A stretch of 14,350 nucleotides of DNA from Methanobacteriota archaeon (GTDB taxonomy: Archaea > Thermoplasmatota > Poseidoniia > Poseidoniales > Poseidoniaceae). The notes under the pieces are model-generated. The model worked only from the letters and a program-made list of their open reading frames with translations, did no database searches and had not been told where the DNA came from. Shown in pieces: positions 1 to 8,100 of this stretch. The position numbers and the translations under genes are program-made. Positions within the stretch are counted from its first letter, which is position 1, and each line of letters begins with the position of its first letter. The DNA lies in assembly GCA_018645535.1 (NCBI GenBank), contig JABGWN010000237.1, positions 1 through 14,350 of the forward strand. The letters are read 5' to 3'.

Positions 1-2932
1 AAATCAGTGGGTCGGACCCTGCAGAACGAGCGAAGTTGACATTTTCAGCAACCATTTCTCCGTAGCCAGATACAGTGAGTAATGGTGAGCCTTCGACAAG
101 TTGAGTTCCTGAAAGTTGTATTCTAGAACCAACGATTCCATCAAGAACTAATCCACCCCATCTCGCTCCAAATCCAGTGGAAGAAATAGTTGCAGAACCT
201 GCTTCAAAGACACCTTGTACATCGATGATAGCTTGTGATGCGATACGAAGTTCAACGCCGTCATTAACTGTTAATTTTGTTGTTGAGGCAATTGTTAAAT
301 CTCCTTCTAGGCGATACGGGCTCCAAGATTTCTCTAGGACAAGCCAAGAGTTGATTGTACCTGTAGGTAAAGTAGAGGCCATGAATGTGTGAGATGTCGA
401 TCTCTTTGTATCCCAAGCGTAGAACTCGGTAAACGACTGGATTTGCATTGTGACTGTTTTCGTGCCACCTTGAACGTCTCCTTGAGAGTCAACTGAACGG
501 GCTGTGGTTTGTGTTGTTGCTTCTCCGAGTGCGTCGGTTGAGACTGTTTGACCATCTACAATAATTGTCGCTCCTTCAACGGGAACTCCTTTATCGAGTA
601 CACTGATTTCAAGTACTGAGAAAAGTGAGAAAGAGCCCCCTGTACCTACAGTAATTTGTTCATTTGCCTCGCCTCCGGTCATTTCAACTTCACATAATGC
701 GCCAATGGAAAGCGTGGATGTGAATCGCACGTCACTAATTGATTGCGCTGATGAGCATGCCCATTGAACAGGTGATTGGATTTCAAGACCGTTTCCTTCT
801 GATGTAAAGGTCGATTGGACGTTCAGAGACAATGACGTTGCATTGAGGATGCCTCCGTCCCCAGAAAGGGTTCCTGATGCCCCGAGATCAACGGATGAAG
901 ATGAATCTACAATCAGCGTTGTATCGATGAGTTTCAATTGAGAGTTTGTTGCAAAGTTGAGGTTTCCGTTCAATATGTGAGGGCTCCCGTCTGGCTTCGC
1001 TCCTAGAACGATCGTGGAAGAAGAAGGAAGATTCCAGTCTCCTTGAGGGACAGTAATGATTTGAACCGATTGACCTGCTTGATTGCCAATCAATTCTGCG
1101 CGAACACCTGCACCTTGATAGAGAACATCAACCATAGAACCAGTCGATAGAAGGGGGAGAGAAGCAACACCATTCGTATCTCCTGTTGAAAGGAAATTAT
1201 GGGCGTAAGCATCTGCTTGAATGGGTTGGTTGTTGATGTCAGTAAAGGACACATAGGTTTCGTAAAGATATCCATATGCTGTTGTTGAGATTGTGCTTGT
1301 TGTAGGCCCTCCATAGAGGAATATCCCATCGCCCACTGCGTCTGATGACCCTTGGGCTGTGTTTTGTGGAGTGAATGTGCGAGCATTTGCTGTTGAATCC
1401 TCTTCAAGAAGAAGAGGGGTGTTGTGGAGATTCGCAGCCCAAGTCGATGTTTGGAGATGGGATTCGTCTGCTAGTCGAACACCATACTGTTGAGTCGATG
1501 TTATCAAATCCTCAAGCGTGAATGTTGACTGAATTCCATAGAGGCCTGTGGTTTTTCCGTTGATGAACGTAGCAGTTTCAGCAGTAAGAGCGCTGTCTTC
1601 AAACACTGCACCTGTTGAATAACCGTTTGTCGTCAAACTCGTGGATTCAATCGATGTATACCATGCATCGATACCTTGAGAGGTTACATCAGAACTGCTG
1701 TAGGCTTTTTCAACATTGAAATTGTTCCACTGATGTTGACCTTCTAGAACATTCACTGCTGGACCATCACCTTGACTTAATTCAGCATTTGAGTCAGTAA
1801 TCTCCGTGTCGAGACCTGAAAAGGTCATTACCTTCCCTTGGGATGTGAAATTAGAATCTTCGAGGATGAGCAAACCGTCTCCTGAACCTCGCAAAGCAAT
1901 ATTTGTAGATTCAATATCACTGTTCTTGATTTCGGTAACACCTGGGCCGTCTATGTCAAACCCGATTTCAGTTTGGGAGAGTTTTACATCGTCAAAAATG
2001 CAATTAATAGTACAGCGTATGTCAATCGCCGTTCTATCTAATGCCTGCTGAGTGAACTCTATTTCGGACACGTCGATGCTTTCTACAGAGCCCCATAAGA
2101 GACGATCTCCGGTTAGAAGAGCGTCAGAGACCGTCAAATCATCAGTACCAGAGCCATCGATAAGTAGGGTCACAGACTGGCCGAAAATACTGCTCACAGT
2201 GGTTGAAGCCCCGGCATCAGATCCTATTCCAACGCTAACATTGTCGAGACCAAGTCCTGTAATTGTAGCATCTCCTGCCACAATATCAAGAGCGAAACCC
2301 GTCTGATTAAATGTTACATCAGATGCAGTTACTTCGTTTGAAGAGTGAATTCCTGTTGCAGCATTGGTAAATTCACCTGTTGTAACAGTAAGTTGACCTT
2401 CGTTGTGAACTGCTTGAATATCAATTGTGTCCATGGTTACGTATTCGGCTATCACAGTTCCAGTAGCGTGAATATCAAGGCCAATGTAGCTATTTGTGAT
2501 CAGAATTTCTTCATGGATTGTAACGTCTCCATGGACTGCTAAAGCGGATTCTGCGCCACGGATTGTGACGTTAGTTAGTACTGCATCGGCTGTTGATGAA
2601 ATGATGATTCCTGGCCATAGACCTGCTCCGGTTGAACCCTGACTGGTTGGTGTAACGCTCGACATGAATTCCACATCGGTTGCAATGAGAGACCCGTCAA
2701 TTTGTATCCAATAGTCGCCGGTATCGATGATTGCTCCGGACTCAATAGTGAGGGTGGATGATGACGAAACCGTTACGTTCCCATCAAGAACGTGGTTCTC
2801 TCCATCCCATGTTGCATCTGTGGCCGTAATGGTCACATCTGAAGATACGAATGGCGTCAGGCTAGTCGCTAAGAGAAGAACGAACAGTGCAATGGCTTGG
2901 GAGCGCATAACGCGGGCTAGAGATTGAACCAT
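1..2932 (-). CDS. Secreted parallel beta-helix-like surface protein, 3' end cut by window edge
   Basis: I translated this frame by hand. It is open from the ATG at 2932-2930 to the window edge, giving 977 codons with no stop, so the C-terminus is missing. Residues 1-31 form a signal peptide: an Arg-containing n-region (MVQSLARVMRSQ), a hydrophobic core (AIALFVLLLA), and a likely cut near VSS-D. Residues 32 to about 540 are short irregular repeats rich in Thr, Ser, Val, Ile, Asp and Asn (DGNVTVSSSSTLTIESGA, LTNVTIRG, DNVSVG), typical of right-handed parallel beta-helices (PbH1). A second helix-like stretch spans about 640-740. A beta-sandwich module (VLDKGVPVEGATIIVDG) lies near 775-815, and helix-like repeats return after about 865. 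NxS/T sequons (NVT, NVS, NFT, NAT) suit an N-glycosylated exported protein. The Shine-Dalgarno signal is weak; Met9 at 2908 is a poorer start because it removes part of the n-region. Substrate or partner is unknown; some PbH1 proteins act on polysaccharides, but I see no catalytic motif. Confidence 0.85.
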   Translation of the reverse strand, partial: MVQSLARVMRSQAIALFVLLLATSLTPFVSSDVTITATDATWDGENHVLDGNVTVSSSSTLTIESGAIIDTGDYWIQIDGSLIATDVEFMSSVTPTSQGSTGAGLWPGIIISSTADAVLTNVTIRGAESALAVHGDVTIHEEILITNSYIGLDIHATGTVIAEYVTMDTIDIQAVHNEGQLTVTTGEFTNAATGIHSSNEVTASDVTFNQTGFALDIVAGDATITGLGLDNVSVGIGSDAGASTTVSSIFGQSVTLLIDGSGTDDLTVSDALLTGDRLLWGSVESIDVSEIEFTQQALDRTAIDIRCTINCIFDDVKLSQTEIGFDIDGPGVTEIKNSDIESTNIALRGSGDGLLILEDSNFTSQGKVMTFSGLDTEITDSNAELSQGDGPAVNVLEGQHQWNNFNVEKAYSSSDVTSQGIDAWYTSIESTSLTTNGYSTGAVFEDSALTAETATFINGKTTGLYGIQSTFTLEDLITSTQQYGVRLADESHLQTSTWAANLHNTPLLLEEDSTANARTFTPQNTAQGSSDAVGDGIFLYGGPTTSTISTTAYGYLYETYVSFTDINNQPIQADAYAHNFLSTGDTNGVASLPLLSTGSMVDVLYQGAGVRAELIGNQAGQSVQIITVPQGDWNLPSSSTIVLGAKPDGSPHILNGNLNFATNSQLKLIDTTLIVDSSSSVDLGASGTLSGDGGILNATSLSLNVQSTFTSEGNGLEIQSPVQWACSSAQSISDVRFTSTLSIGALCEVEMTGGEANEQITVGTGGSFSLFSVLEISVLDKGVPVEGATIIVDGQTVSTDALGEATTQTTARSVDSQGDVQGGTKTVTMQIQSFTEFYAWDTKRSTSHTFMASTLPTGTINSWLVLEKSWSPYRLEGDLTIASTTKLTVNDGVELRIASQAIIDVQGVFEAGSATISSTGFGARWGGLVLDGIVGSRIQLSGTQLVEGSPLLTVSGYGEMVAENVNFARSAGSDPLI

Positions 2933-2967
2933 ATCAATGCAAGGCTGGTTGGTCAGGTGTTAGCCTT

Positions 2968-2976
2968 GGATATCTA
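2968..2976 (-). promoter_or_regulatory. Possible TATA box for the beta-helix gene
   Basis: The minus strand reads TAGATATCC between the tRNA 3' end and the beta-helix ATG at 2932. Its centre is about 40 nt upstream of the start codon, which would place transcription start some 25 nt downstream and leave a short leader. The box is a poor match to a canonical archaeal TATA element and no BRE is obvious. Read-through from the tRNA operon is the alternative. Confidence 0.25.
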
Positions 2977-2981
2977 CGGAG

Positions 2982-3056
2982 TGGGCCTGCCCAGATTTGA
3001 ACTGGGGTCTGACGGCCCCCAGCCGCCAAGTATAGGCCAAGCTAACCCACAGGCCC
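2982..3056 (-). tRNA. tRNA-Pro(GGG)
   Basis: The minus strand folds into a full cloverleaf. Acceptor GGGCCTG (3056-3050) pairs with CAGGCCC (2989-2983), with discriminator A at 2982. The anticodon stem GGCGG/CCGTC encloses the loop CTGGGGG, giving anticodon GGG at 3020-3018 with G37, as expected for proline. The variable loop is AGAC, and the T arm is CCCAG-TTCAAAT-CTGGG. The D stem is weak (G10-T25, G11-C24, T12-A23, then a T-T mismatch). There is no intron, and CCA is not encoded because the next bases are CTC. The gene begins 9 bp after the rpoN stop, so it is probably excised from the operon mRNA by RNase P and tRNase Z. Confidence 0.94.
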
Positions 3057-3065
3057 TTGATATCT

Positions 3066-3269
3066 TCACTTGTGTTGAGCACTGAAAGGAACGATTTCTT
3101 CGATCAAATCAATGTGTCCGACGTACATACGTCGGCAACAGTAGCGTTCGAAACCTACATGGTCGAGTGCTTCGCCTATGCTAACACCCTCTGCGAGTTT
3201 TTCATTGAACGCTTCCCACTTGTGAGCAATAACGGTACCACAGCTGAAACAACGGATTGGAATTATCAT
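3066..3269 (-). CDS. rpoN: DNA-directed RNA polymerase subunit N (Rpo10/Rpb10 homologue)
   Basis: This 67-residue protein is the small zinc-binding RNA polymerase subunit shared by archaea and eukaryotes, where it helps assemble the Rpo3/Rpo11 platform. It opens with the family signature MIIPIRCFSCG. The four zinc ligands are the CxxC pair at residues 7 and 10 and the adjacent Cys-Cys pair near residue 44 (RYCCRRM). The length is normal for the family. The ATG lies 11 bp after the rps9 stop, and its Shine-Dalgarno site overlaps that stop codon, so translation is probably coupled to rps9. tRNA-Pro follows after 9 bp instead of rpoK. Confidence 0.97.
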   Translation of the reverse strand: MIIPIRCFSCGTVIAHKWEAFNEKLAEGVSIGEALDHVGFERYCCRRMYVGHIDLIEEIVPFSAQHK

Positions 3270-3274
3270 CTTTC

Positions 3275-3282
3275 ATCACCTC
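3275..3282 (-). promoter_or_regulatory. Ribosome binding site of rpoN
   Basis: The minus strand reads GAGGTGAT, a full-length match to the archaeal anti-Shine-Dalgarno sequence, 5 nt before the rpoN ATG. It overlaps the TGA stop of rps9, so ribosomes ending rps9 sit on the rpoN start signal. Confidence 0.8.
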
Positions 3283-3715
3283 ATCGATAGGACTTTTGCT
3301 TCTTGCGACGAGCACCACGTCCAAGTTGGTGCTTTGCTTCTTTTCGACGAGGGTCGTTGACAAGAAGGCTACGATCGAATCGTAGGTACTCGTCACGAAG
3401 TTCTTCGTCGATTCCTTCTGCTCCACCGTTGTAGTGAACCAGGCCACGAGCAATTGCAGTTCGAATTGCATCGGTTTGACCCATGATTCCTCCACCGTTG
3501 GTAGTGAGGTTGATGTCGACCTTAGATAGGCGATTCATTGCATCTGCAATGATTAGTGGTTCCATTGCCTTACGGCGTGCAAGAGATGGTTGAAGGATTT
3601 CAATCGGTTCACTGTTTACACGAACTCGACCTTTTCCTGCTTTGACGGATGCTCGAGCAACCGCTGTCTTTCTCTTTCCTGAACTTTCTACTGACTTCTT
3701 CTTACGTGCCATCAT
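3281..3715 (-). CDS. rps9: 30S ribosomal protein uS9
   Basis: Small-subunit protein whose C-terminal tail reaches the P-site tRNA. The 144-residue reading (143 from the second Met) shows the family landmarks: GKRKTAVARA near the start, the central GGGIMGQTDAIRTAIARGL, DRSLLVNDPRRKEAKHQLG, and the conserved terminus KKQKSYR. Two ATG codons stand in tandem at 3715 and 3712. The Shine-Dalgarno site at 3719-3726 is 3 nt from the first and 6 nt from the second, so the ATG at 3712 (MARKKK) is more likely used. Both overlap the rpl13 stop (ATGATG contains TGA), indicating translational coupling. It is followed by rpoN in the classic archaeal order. Confidence 0.97.
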   Translation of the reverse strand: MMARKKKSVESSGKRKTAVARASVKAGKGRVRVNSEPIEILQPSLARRKAMEPLIIADAMNRLSKVDINLTTNGGGIMGQTDAIRTAIARGLVHYNGGAEGIDEELRDEYLRFDRSLLVNDPRRKEAKHQLGRGARRKKQKSYR

Positions 3716-4200
3716 TGTTCACCTCCGGTCCATCGGTGCGCTGGTGCACCAAGACTTGCGCTGATGTCGCCGAGACGAACATAGCTTTCTGGCAAGGATT
3801 TGCGGATTTTGCTGTCATCGCCTTCAACATGGCCTTCTGGCATGCCTGAGGTAAGATGATGAGGACAACCGATTTCTACACGTAGATTTCGAAGTGCTCT
3901 GCGACCACTACTCTTTCTTTGGTACGGTAACATTCCACGAACAGTGCGCTTGAGGATCATGTCTGGCATACGAGGGTAAAAAGGACCCTTGCGAGCATGG
4001 TTCAATGCGTATTTATCGTGATAGTTCTGTAGAACAGAAGTTGAACTTCCTGAAACAATTGCTTTCTCAGAATTGATGATAACAACCTTGTCATCACGAT
4101 CTGAGCGTGCAGCCTTCAGAAGCATATCTGCTACTGTAGATGCGAGACGTCCTAGGACAAGTCCATCAGCGTCAAAGACGTATGTTGTTGCTTCATCCAA
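3712..4200 (-). CDS. rpl13: 50S ribosomal protein uL13
   Basis: Large-subunit protein of 162 residues. It begins with the family's N-terminal fold (TYVFDADGLVLGRLAST), continues with VVIINSEKAIVSG, and contains the hallmark KGPFYPRMPDMILKRTVRGMLPY split by typical archaeal substitutions, then a basic RRALRNLRV segment. The only sensible start in frame is TTG at 4200; the nearby ATG at 4196 is out of frame. A good Shine-Dalgarno site (GGGGTGAT, 4206-4213) sits 5 nt upstream, supporting this rare start. The gene overlaps the end of rpl18e by 8 bp and overlaps the rps9 start, so all three are probably translated in a coupled fashion. Confidence 0.96.
   Translation of the reverse strand: MDEATTYVFDADGLVLGRLASTVADMLLKAARSDRDDKVVIINSEKAIVSGSSTSVLQNYHDKYALNHARKGPFYPRMPDMILKRTVRGMLPYQRKSSGRRALRNLRVEIGCPHHLTSGMPEGHVEGDDSKIRKSLPESYVRLGDISASLGAPAHRWTGGEQ
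3719..3726 (-). promoter_or_regulatory. Ribosome binding site of rps9
   Basis: The minus strand reads GGAGGTGA inside the last codons of rpl13. Its spacing of 6 nt to the ATG at 3712, against 3 nt to the ATG at 3715, favours the second of the two tandem start codons. Confidence 0.8.
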
Positions 4201-4558
4201 GGATAATCACCCCGTTTCCGTTTGGGTTTTCGTTCATCAATTCACCATAGGTGAGAACTCGCCCACCTGCGGCTTCAATCTTGGCTCGTGCGCTTGTGCT
4301 GACACTGTAGGCGGCGATGGTGCGGTTCCCTGTGACTTCACCAGATCCAAGCAGTTTCCCAGGTACAAGGATGGTTACATCCTCTGGGGCGTAACGAGTT
4401 ACGCGGCTTAGGTTTGGTTGGGCCCAGTTTTTGCGGCTCTTAGAGAGGCGCTGAGCAACATCTCGCCATAGTGCAACACCGGTATCACGAGACTGGGCTT
4501 TCAGTTGACCGATTAACTCGACCAAATCTGCATTTGTCTTTCGTATTGGCTTGCTCAT
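4193..4558 (-). CDS. rpl18e: 50S ribosomal protein eL18 (L18e)
   Basis: Archaeal/eukaryotic large-subunit protein, first gene of the cluster. From the ATG at 4558 it has 121 residues, the usual archaeal length. Recognisable blocks are LIGQLKAQSRDTGVALWRDVA, NLSRVTRY, the highly conserved VPGKLLGSGEVTGNRTIAAYS, AKIEAAGGRVLTYGELMNENP, and a glycine-rich end GNGVIILG. The frame extends upstream to 4663, but that extension runs into the end of the preceding gene and has no family similarity. The ATG at 4558 has a GAGGGAG motif 4 nt upstream. The 76-bp gap before it (4559-4634) is the most likely place for the operon promoter, though no clear TATA box is visible. Confidence 0.96.
   Translation of the reverse strand: MSKPIRKTNADLVELIGQLKAQSRDTGVALWRDVAQRLSKSRKNWAQPNLSRVTRYAPEDVTILVPGKLLGSGEVTGNRTIAAYSVSTSARAKIEAAGGRVLTYGELMNENPNGNGVIILG
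4206..4213 (-). promoter_or_regulatory. Ribosome binding site that supports the TTG start of rpl13
   Basis: The minus strand reads GGGGTGAT within the last codons of rpl18e, 5 nt before TTG at 4200. A strong site at the right distance makes the TTG start credible in the absence of an in-frame ATG. Confidence 0.7.
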
Positions 4559-4584
4559 ATGACTCCCTCGATGCTTTGAGGCAT

Positions 4585-4626
4585 TCTCGCGACCTACCTG
4601 CTGGTTATGAAGCCACCGACGCGAGA
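4585..4626 (-). repeat. Inverted repeat upstream of rpl18e
   Basis: The 7-bp arms TCTCGCG (4585-4591) and CGCGAGA (4620-4626) are separated by 28 bp, and the left arm also includes the palindrome TCGCGA. The repeat lies almost entirely between the preceding stop and the rpl18e start. It could be a leader hairpin or a protein-binding site for the ribosomal operon; the short arms mean chance is possible. Confidence 0.35.
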
Positions 4627-4634
4627 GAAGAGGC

Positions 4635-5144
4635 TCAATCGTAGAGAATCTCGCCTTTTGCATCCAAGAGTTCGACGGTTAAGCCTGCAGCACGGCCTTG
4701 GATGATGATTTCATCATGAAGGGTATCTGAGAAGTCATCAAGGGCGCCGAGAGCTGTAATTCCAGCCACGTCAGTTAACTGATCGATGAGATGGTTGAGA
4801 ACGCATGATACGCCATAAGCTTGGCCTGCACGGAATGCGTGATCGACACCACCAACTTCTGGATCTTCGGCTTTCATTCGAAGCATAACTTGTTGTGAGT
4901 ATGCTACGAGAGCACCGTACAGGGCCTCGATAACTTGCGCTGCCTCTAAATCTCCAAGAAGCATTTGCGTTTGGGCAAGTGCCGAACGTACTGCATCACC
5001 GTATATCTTGTGAGCTTCAATCGTATTCTGTGTTTCTGCAGCCATAGCGCGGTCGATGAGTATCTTCCAGTCTTCCATGATAACTTGAGAGCGCATCCAA
5101 CCCTTGAAGGTTGGCTTAGCCAATCCTTGTATGGGTTCGTTCAC
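4635..5144 (-). CDS. Conserved-looking small helical protein of unknown function
   Basis: I do not recognise the family. The longest reading is 169 residues from GTG at 5144, only 3 bp after the giant gene's stop. It has no signal peptide or transmembrane segment, so it is probably cytosolic. The sequence is mostly amphipathic helix: MEDWKILIDRAMAAE, AVRSALAQTQMLLGDLEAAQ, a tyrosine/alanine-rich stretch (VIEALYGALVAYS), and HAFRAGQAYGVSCVLNHL, ending in a short strand-like tail (LTVELLDAKGEILYD). The start is uncertain. GTG has no Shine-Dalgarno site, while ATG at 5096 (MRSQVIMEDW) and ATG at 5078 (MEDWKIL) are alternatives giving 153 or 147 residues. A palindrome (5111-5123) lies in the disputed part. 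Its position suggests a possible link to the cytoplasmic tail of the giant protein, but that is inference from proximity only. Confidence 0.8.
   Translation of the reverse strand: MNEPIQGLAKPTFKGWMRSQVIMEDWKILIDRAMAAETQNTIEAHKIYGDAVRSALAQTQMLLGDLEAAQVIEALYGALVAYSQQVMLRMKAEDPEVGGVDHAFRAGQAYGVSCVLNHLIDQLTDVAGITALGALDDFSDTLHDEIIIQGRAAGLTVELLDAKGEILYD
5111..5123. repeat. Near-perfect palindrome between giant gene and small ORF
   Basis: TTGGCT and AGCCAA are 6-bp arms around a single central base. The element lies between the giant gene's stop and the two internal ATG candidates of the next gene. No T-run follows on the minus strand, so it does not look like a terminator. It may be an operator or simply coding sequence if the GTG start is right. 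Confidence 0.35.
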
Positions 5145-5147
5145 GCT

Positions 5148-8100
5148 TCAAATCTTGAAGTCGGTCGATTCACCATCAACGATTCCTGCTTGACGAGTTG
5201 TCCCGTCTGCAGCAACAAATTCTCCGGCCTTGGTTTGCTTATCGTACAAGCCAGAGCCTTCGTATCGCTTTACCAACGAGTCTTCGCCTAGAGCGGCTGT
5301 AATCGAGGTGGTAATAGCTCCAAGTGTTGAAATTGCTTGGTCGCGTTGCATGACACCGATATTGTGATCGGAGTAACGAGCCTCTTCGAAGATGGTTAGG
5401 AAGCCATCGAGTTGCTGTGGAGGCACCATATTGAATGCTGCACGAACTGCTGCTTCGAATTCACGAGTTGTTTCGTATACCTTCTTCATGAAGCCGTACT
5501 TGCGGAAGTGCTTTACGAGATTCTTGTAACAATCAAAGATAATCTTGATGTATTCGTTACTTGCTTCAAGCTGCATCATCGTATCTGTGAGGATACCACG
5601 CAGAGACTGAACTTGTCTGCGACTCATTGCTCGACGATAGTAGAGCGCACTCGCAACAAGTAGAGCCATGAGGACAATTCCATATGCCATCAGATTCTCT
5701 GGAGAGAAGAAGCCTGCTTTCTCCTCGCTAACTTTTTCCTTGTAATCTACAGCGAAAGTAATGTTATTCTGAGATGCTTGGAAATTTGTACTTCCTGAAT
5801 AAACTGCAATGACTTGCCATTCACCAGTACATTCGACTCCGTCACATGTTCGTCCGTCGAAATTCCATTCAAATCGAGCAATACCTTGTTCGTTTGTAAT
5901 AGAATTGTTTACTCCACCAGGCATTGTTTGCCATGCACCGGTTTCGTCTCGATATTGGCGAATGAATTGGATCTCTTCCGCCTCAATCGCAACGTCGATT
6001 CTATCGCGTAATAGTGCTACTTCGCCGATAATAGGCGTATCCTCTGGAACACCGGCTTCGCCGCCTCTGTACCACGTAGTTTGAACTTGCATATCGACAC
6101 GGGATCGTACCAATACATCCAGTTCTGCGAATGACCCATTGAGAACATTCTCAATATCTCGGTCACAACCACCTGGAATGTTGAAGTCAGGTTCAAAGGC
6201 AACTCTCAGAGTTCTGAATCCTTCTTTCTTACCACCTGTTAATTCGACACCACGCAGTGTTGGATTTTGGAGAGGATCTCCGCTAAACCACTCTGCAGTT
6301 CCATCGATATCGCTTGTGCGAATTGTTGCGATAGGACGGATGTTTTCTTCAGGATCGAGATAGATGTTCAGGCACTTACCGCCAACTGAGCGCCCGTTAC
6401 TCTGGCTGAGTAGAGCGTCAACGTGGAATGATTCCTTCAAGTAAAGAACTGGGTAGGGGATTCCGTCAACAGTAAATGTATCAACACTAGACTTGAATGG
6501 TCCGACTTCGTTGATATCGAGTGTTGAATTTGAGAACACATCGAATTCTGTTTGAACTGTCTTGTTATCGTAACGGAATGCGTCGTTGTTGTCATACGAA
6601 GAGTACGATACTGTAACCTTCGTCTTACCAGCAGTTGCATCGGAAAGTGGACAAGCAATAGAATAGAACCCATCACCGTCTGTAACACCTGCATTACAAT
6701 TCACTGGACCACTTTGACCGTTTACCATTTCATAACTTACACGAATTGTGCGGTCTGTCAGATTGGTTCCAAGTTCATCCTTTAGCTGTCCTGTGACAAC
6801 CATTGGCTTTGGAACAACTAAGCCCGTAACCGTATCAATTTCGCTTGTATAGACAATTTGATCGTCGACTGACAGAAGGGTCCTTCCAATGAGGGAGAAG
6901 CCGTTTGCATTGTATGTCATGACAGTTCTGAAGTGGTTGTTCCCTGGTACATTTGCACATGGGTCCCATTGTCCTTGTAGCCCGAGATAACTTGCATCAA
7001 GACCTGCACAGCCTTCGTTTGGCAGAGATTCTTCGAATCGAAGAATAACATTGACCGGTCCGAATCCGTCTGGTAGGAAAGATTCTGGGTCCTCTCGAAG
7101 CTTGAGTGGGCTCAACGGACTGACATCCGCCTTCAAACAGCCTACGCTTTCTAGCCGTTCTAGAACACCGTCCTGGTTAACATCACGGTCTGCGAATCCA
7201 TCGCCATTTCCGTCGTAATAACACAAATGAGCGTTGTCGGGCTGGGTTTCTGGCAATGAAATAACACCAGCAGATGGTGCAAGTGTTGCAATGACCTGGC
7301 GATGCTGCACGTTGTCGAAGTCAGTACCTTCGAAGATAACGTCCACTAAACCACCATTTGGTGCGGTTGTACCGTCAAGATCACGTCCACCCGAATCGTA
7401 TTCAAACGTCTTGTTATCATCTTTCACCTGAGCAGTGAAGTCCCAAAGATCTCCAGATTGGCGCCTATTACCGTCTGTTGAGATTACTGAGACAAAGGTC
7501 CGGGAAACAACCCAAACCTGTTGAACAGCATTGCTCGGTTTGAGTAATGATGTGCCTTCATAGTCGAAGGTCAATGTGAATGAACCTAAATCGTCGTCTG
7601 CAGTGATGTTGAATGGCATTTCAAAGAATCCGTTTGTATCGGTATAACTGGTTTCAGTTCGACCATCGAATGACCAAGTGTAGTTGACTGGTGCTTCACG
7701 GACTGGTTGCAATGAATTGTCGATCAATCGTGCTTGTATTGACGTGTTCGTGTTACGATACAAACGTGGAATTGATGTCAATTGGAAGTCGGTTGTTCCG
7801 ATGACTGTCACGTTAATGTAAGCACCAGTAGTTGCAAGTGTTGATGAATTACCTGTGAAGTAATACGCTGAATTGGTAAAGTCGACGCGCATTCCATAAG
7901 TTCCAGATGCGAATTGGCTTTCCCAAGTAAAGTTGTAATCGTAAACAGCTTGTGTTCCACCTTTTGTCTGACATTCTGTTTCATCACCTTGAACGATCAT
8001 GAGAATATCGTTTCCTAATGCATCTCGACACTTCGGTGTTTGAGTGAATTGTGTTTCTCCACCACTGCTGAAGATACCGTTACGGTCTCTGTCAAGCTGT

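Noticed and set aside
2982..3056. Intron in tRNA-Pro
   Set aside because: The anticodon loop is a normal 7-nt loop between fully paired stems, so no intron is needed.
3066..3290. Plus-strand frame opposite rpoN (3057-3290)
   Set aside because: It is antisense to the unmistakable rpoN gene and its zinc ligands; nothing independent supports it.
4194..4196. ATG as the start of rpl13
   Set aside because: It is out of frame with the uL13 reading; the in-frame TTG at 4200 has a properly spaced ribosome binding site.
4559..4663. N-terminal extension of eL18 beginning MQKARFSTIEPLL
   Set aside because: It overlaps the end of the preceding gene, matches nothing in the eL18 family, and a family-length start with a ribosome binding site exists at 4558.
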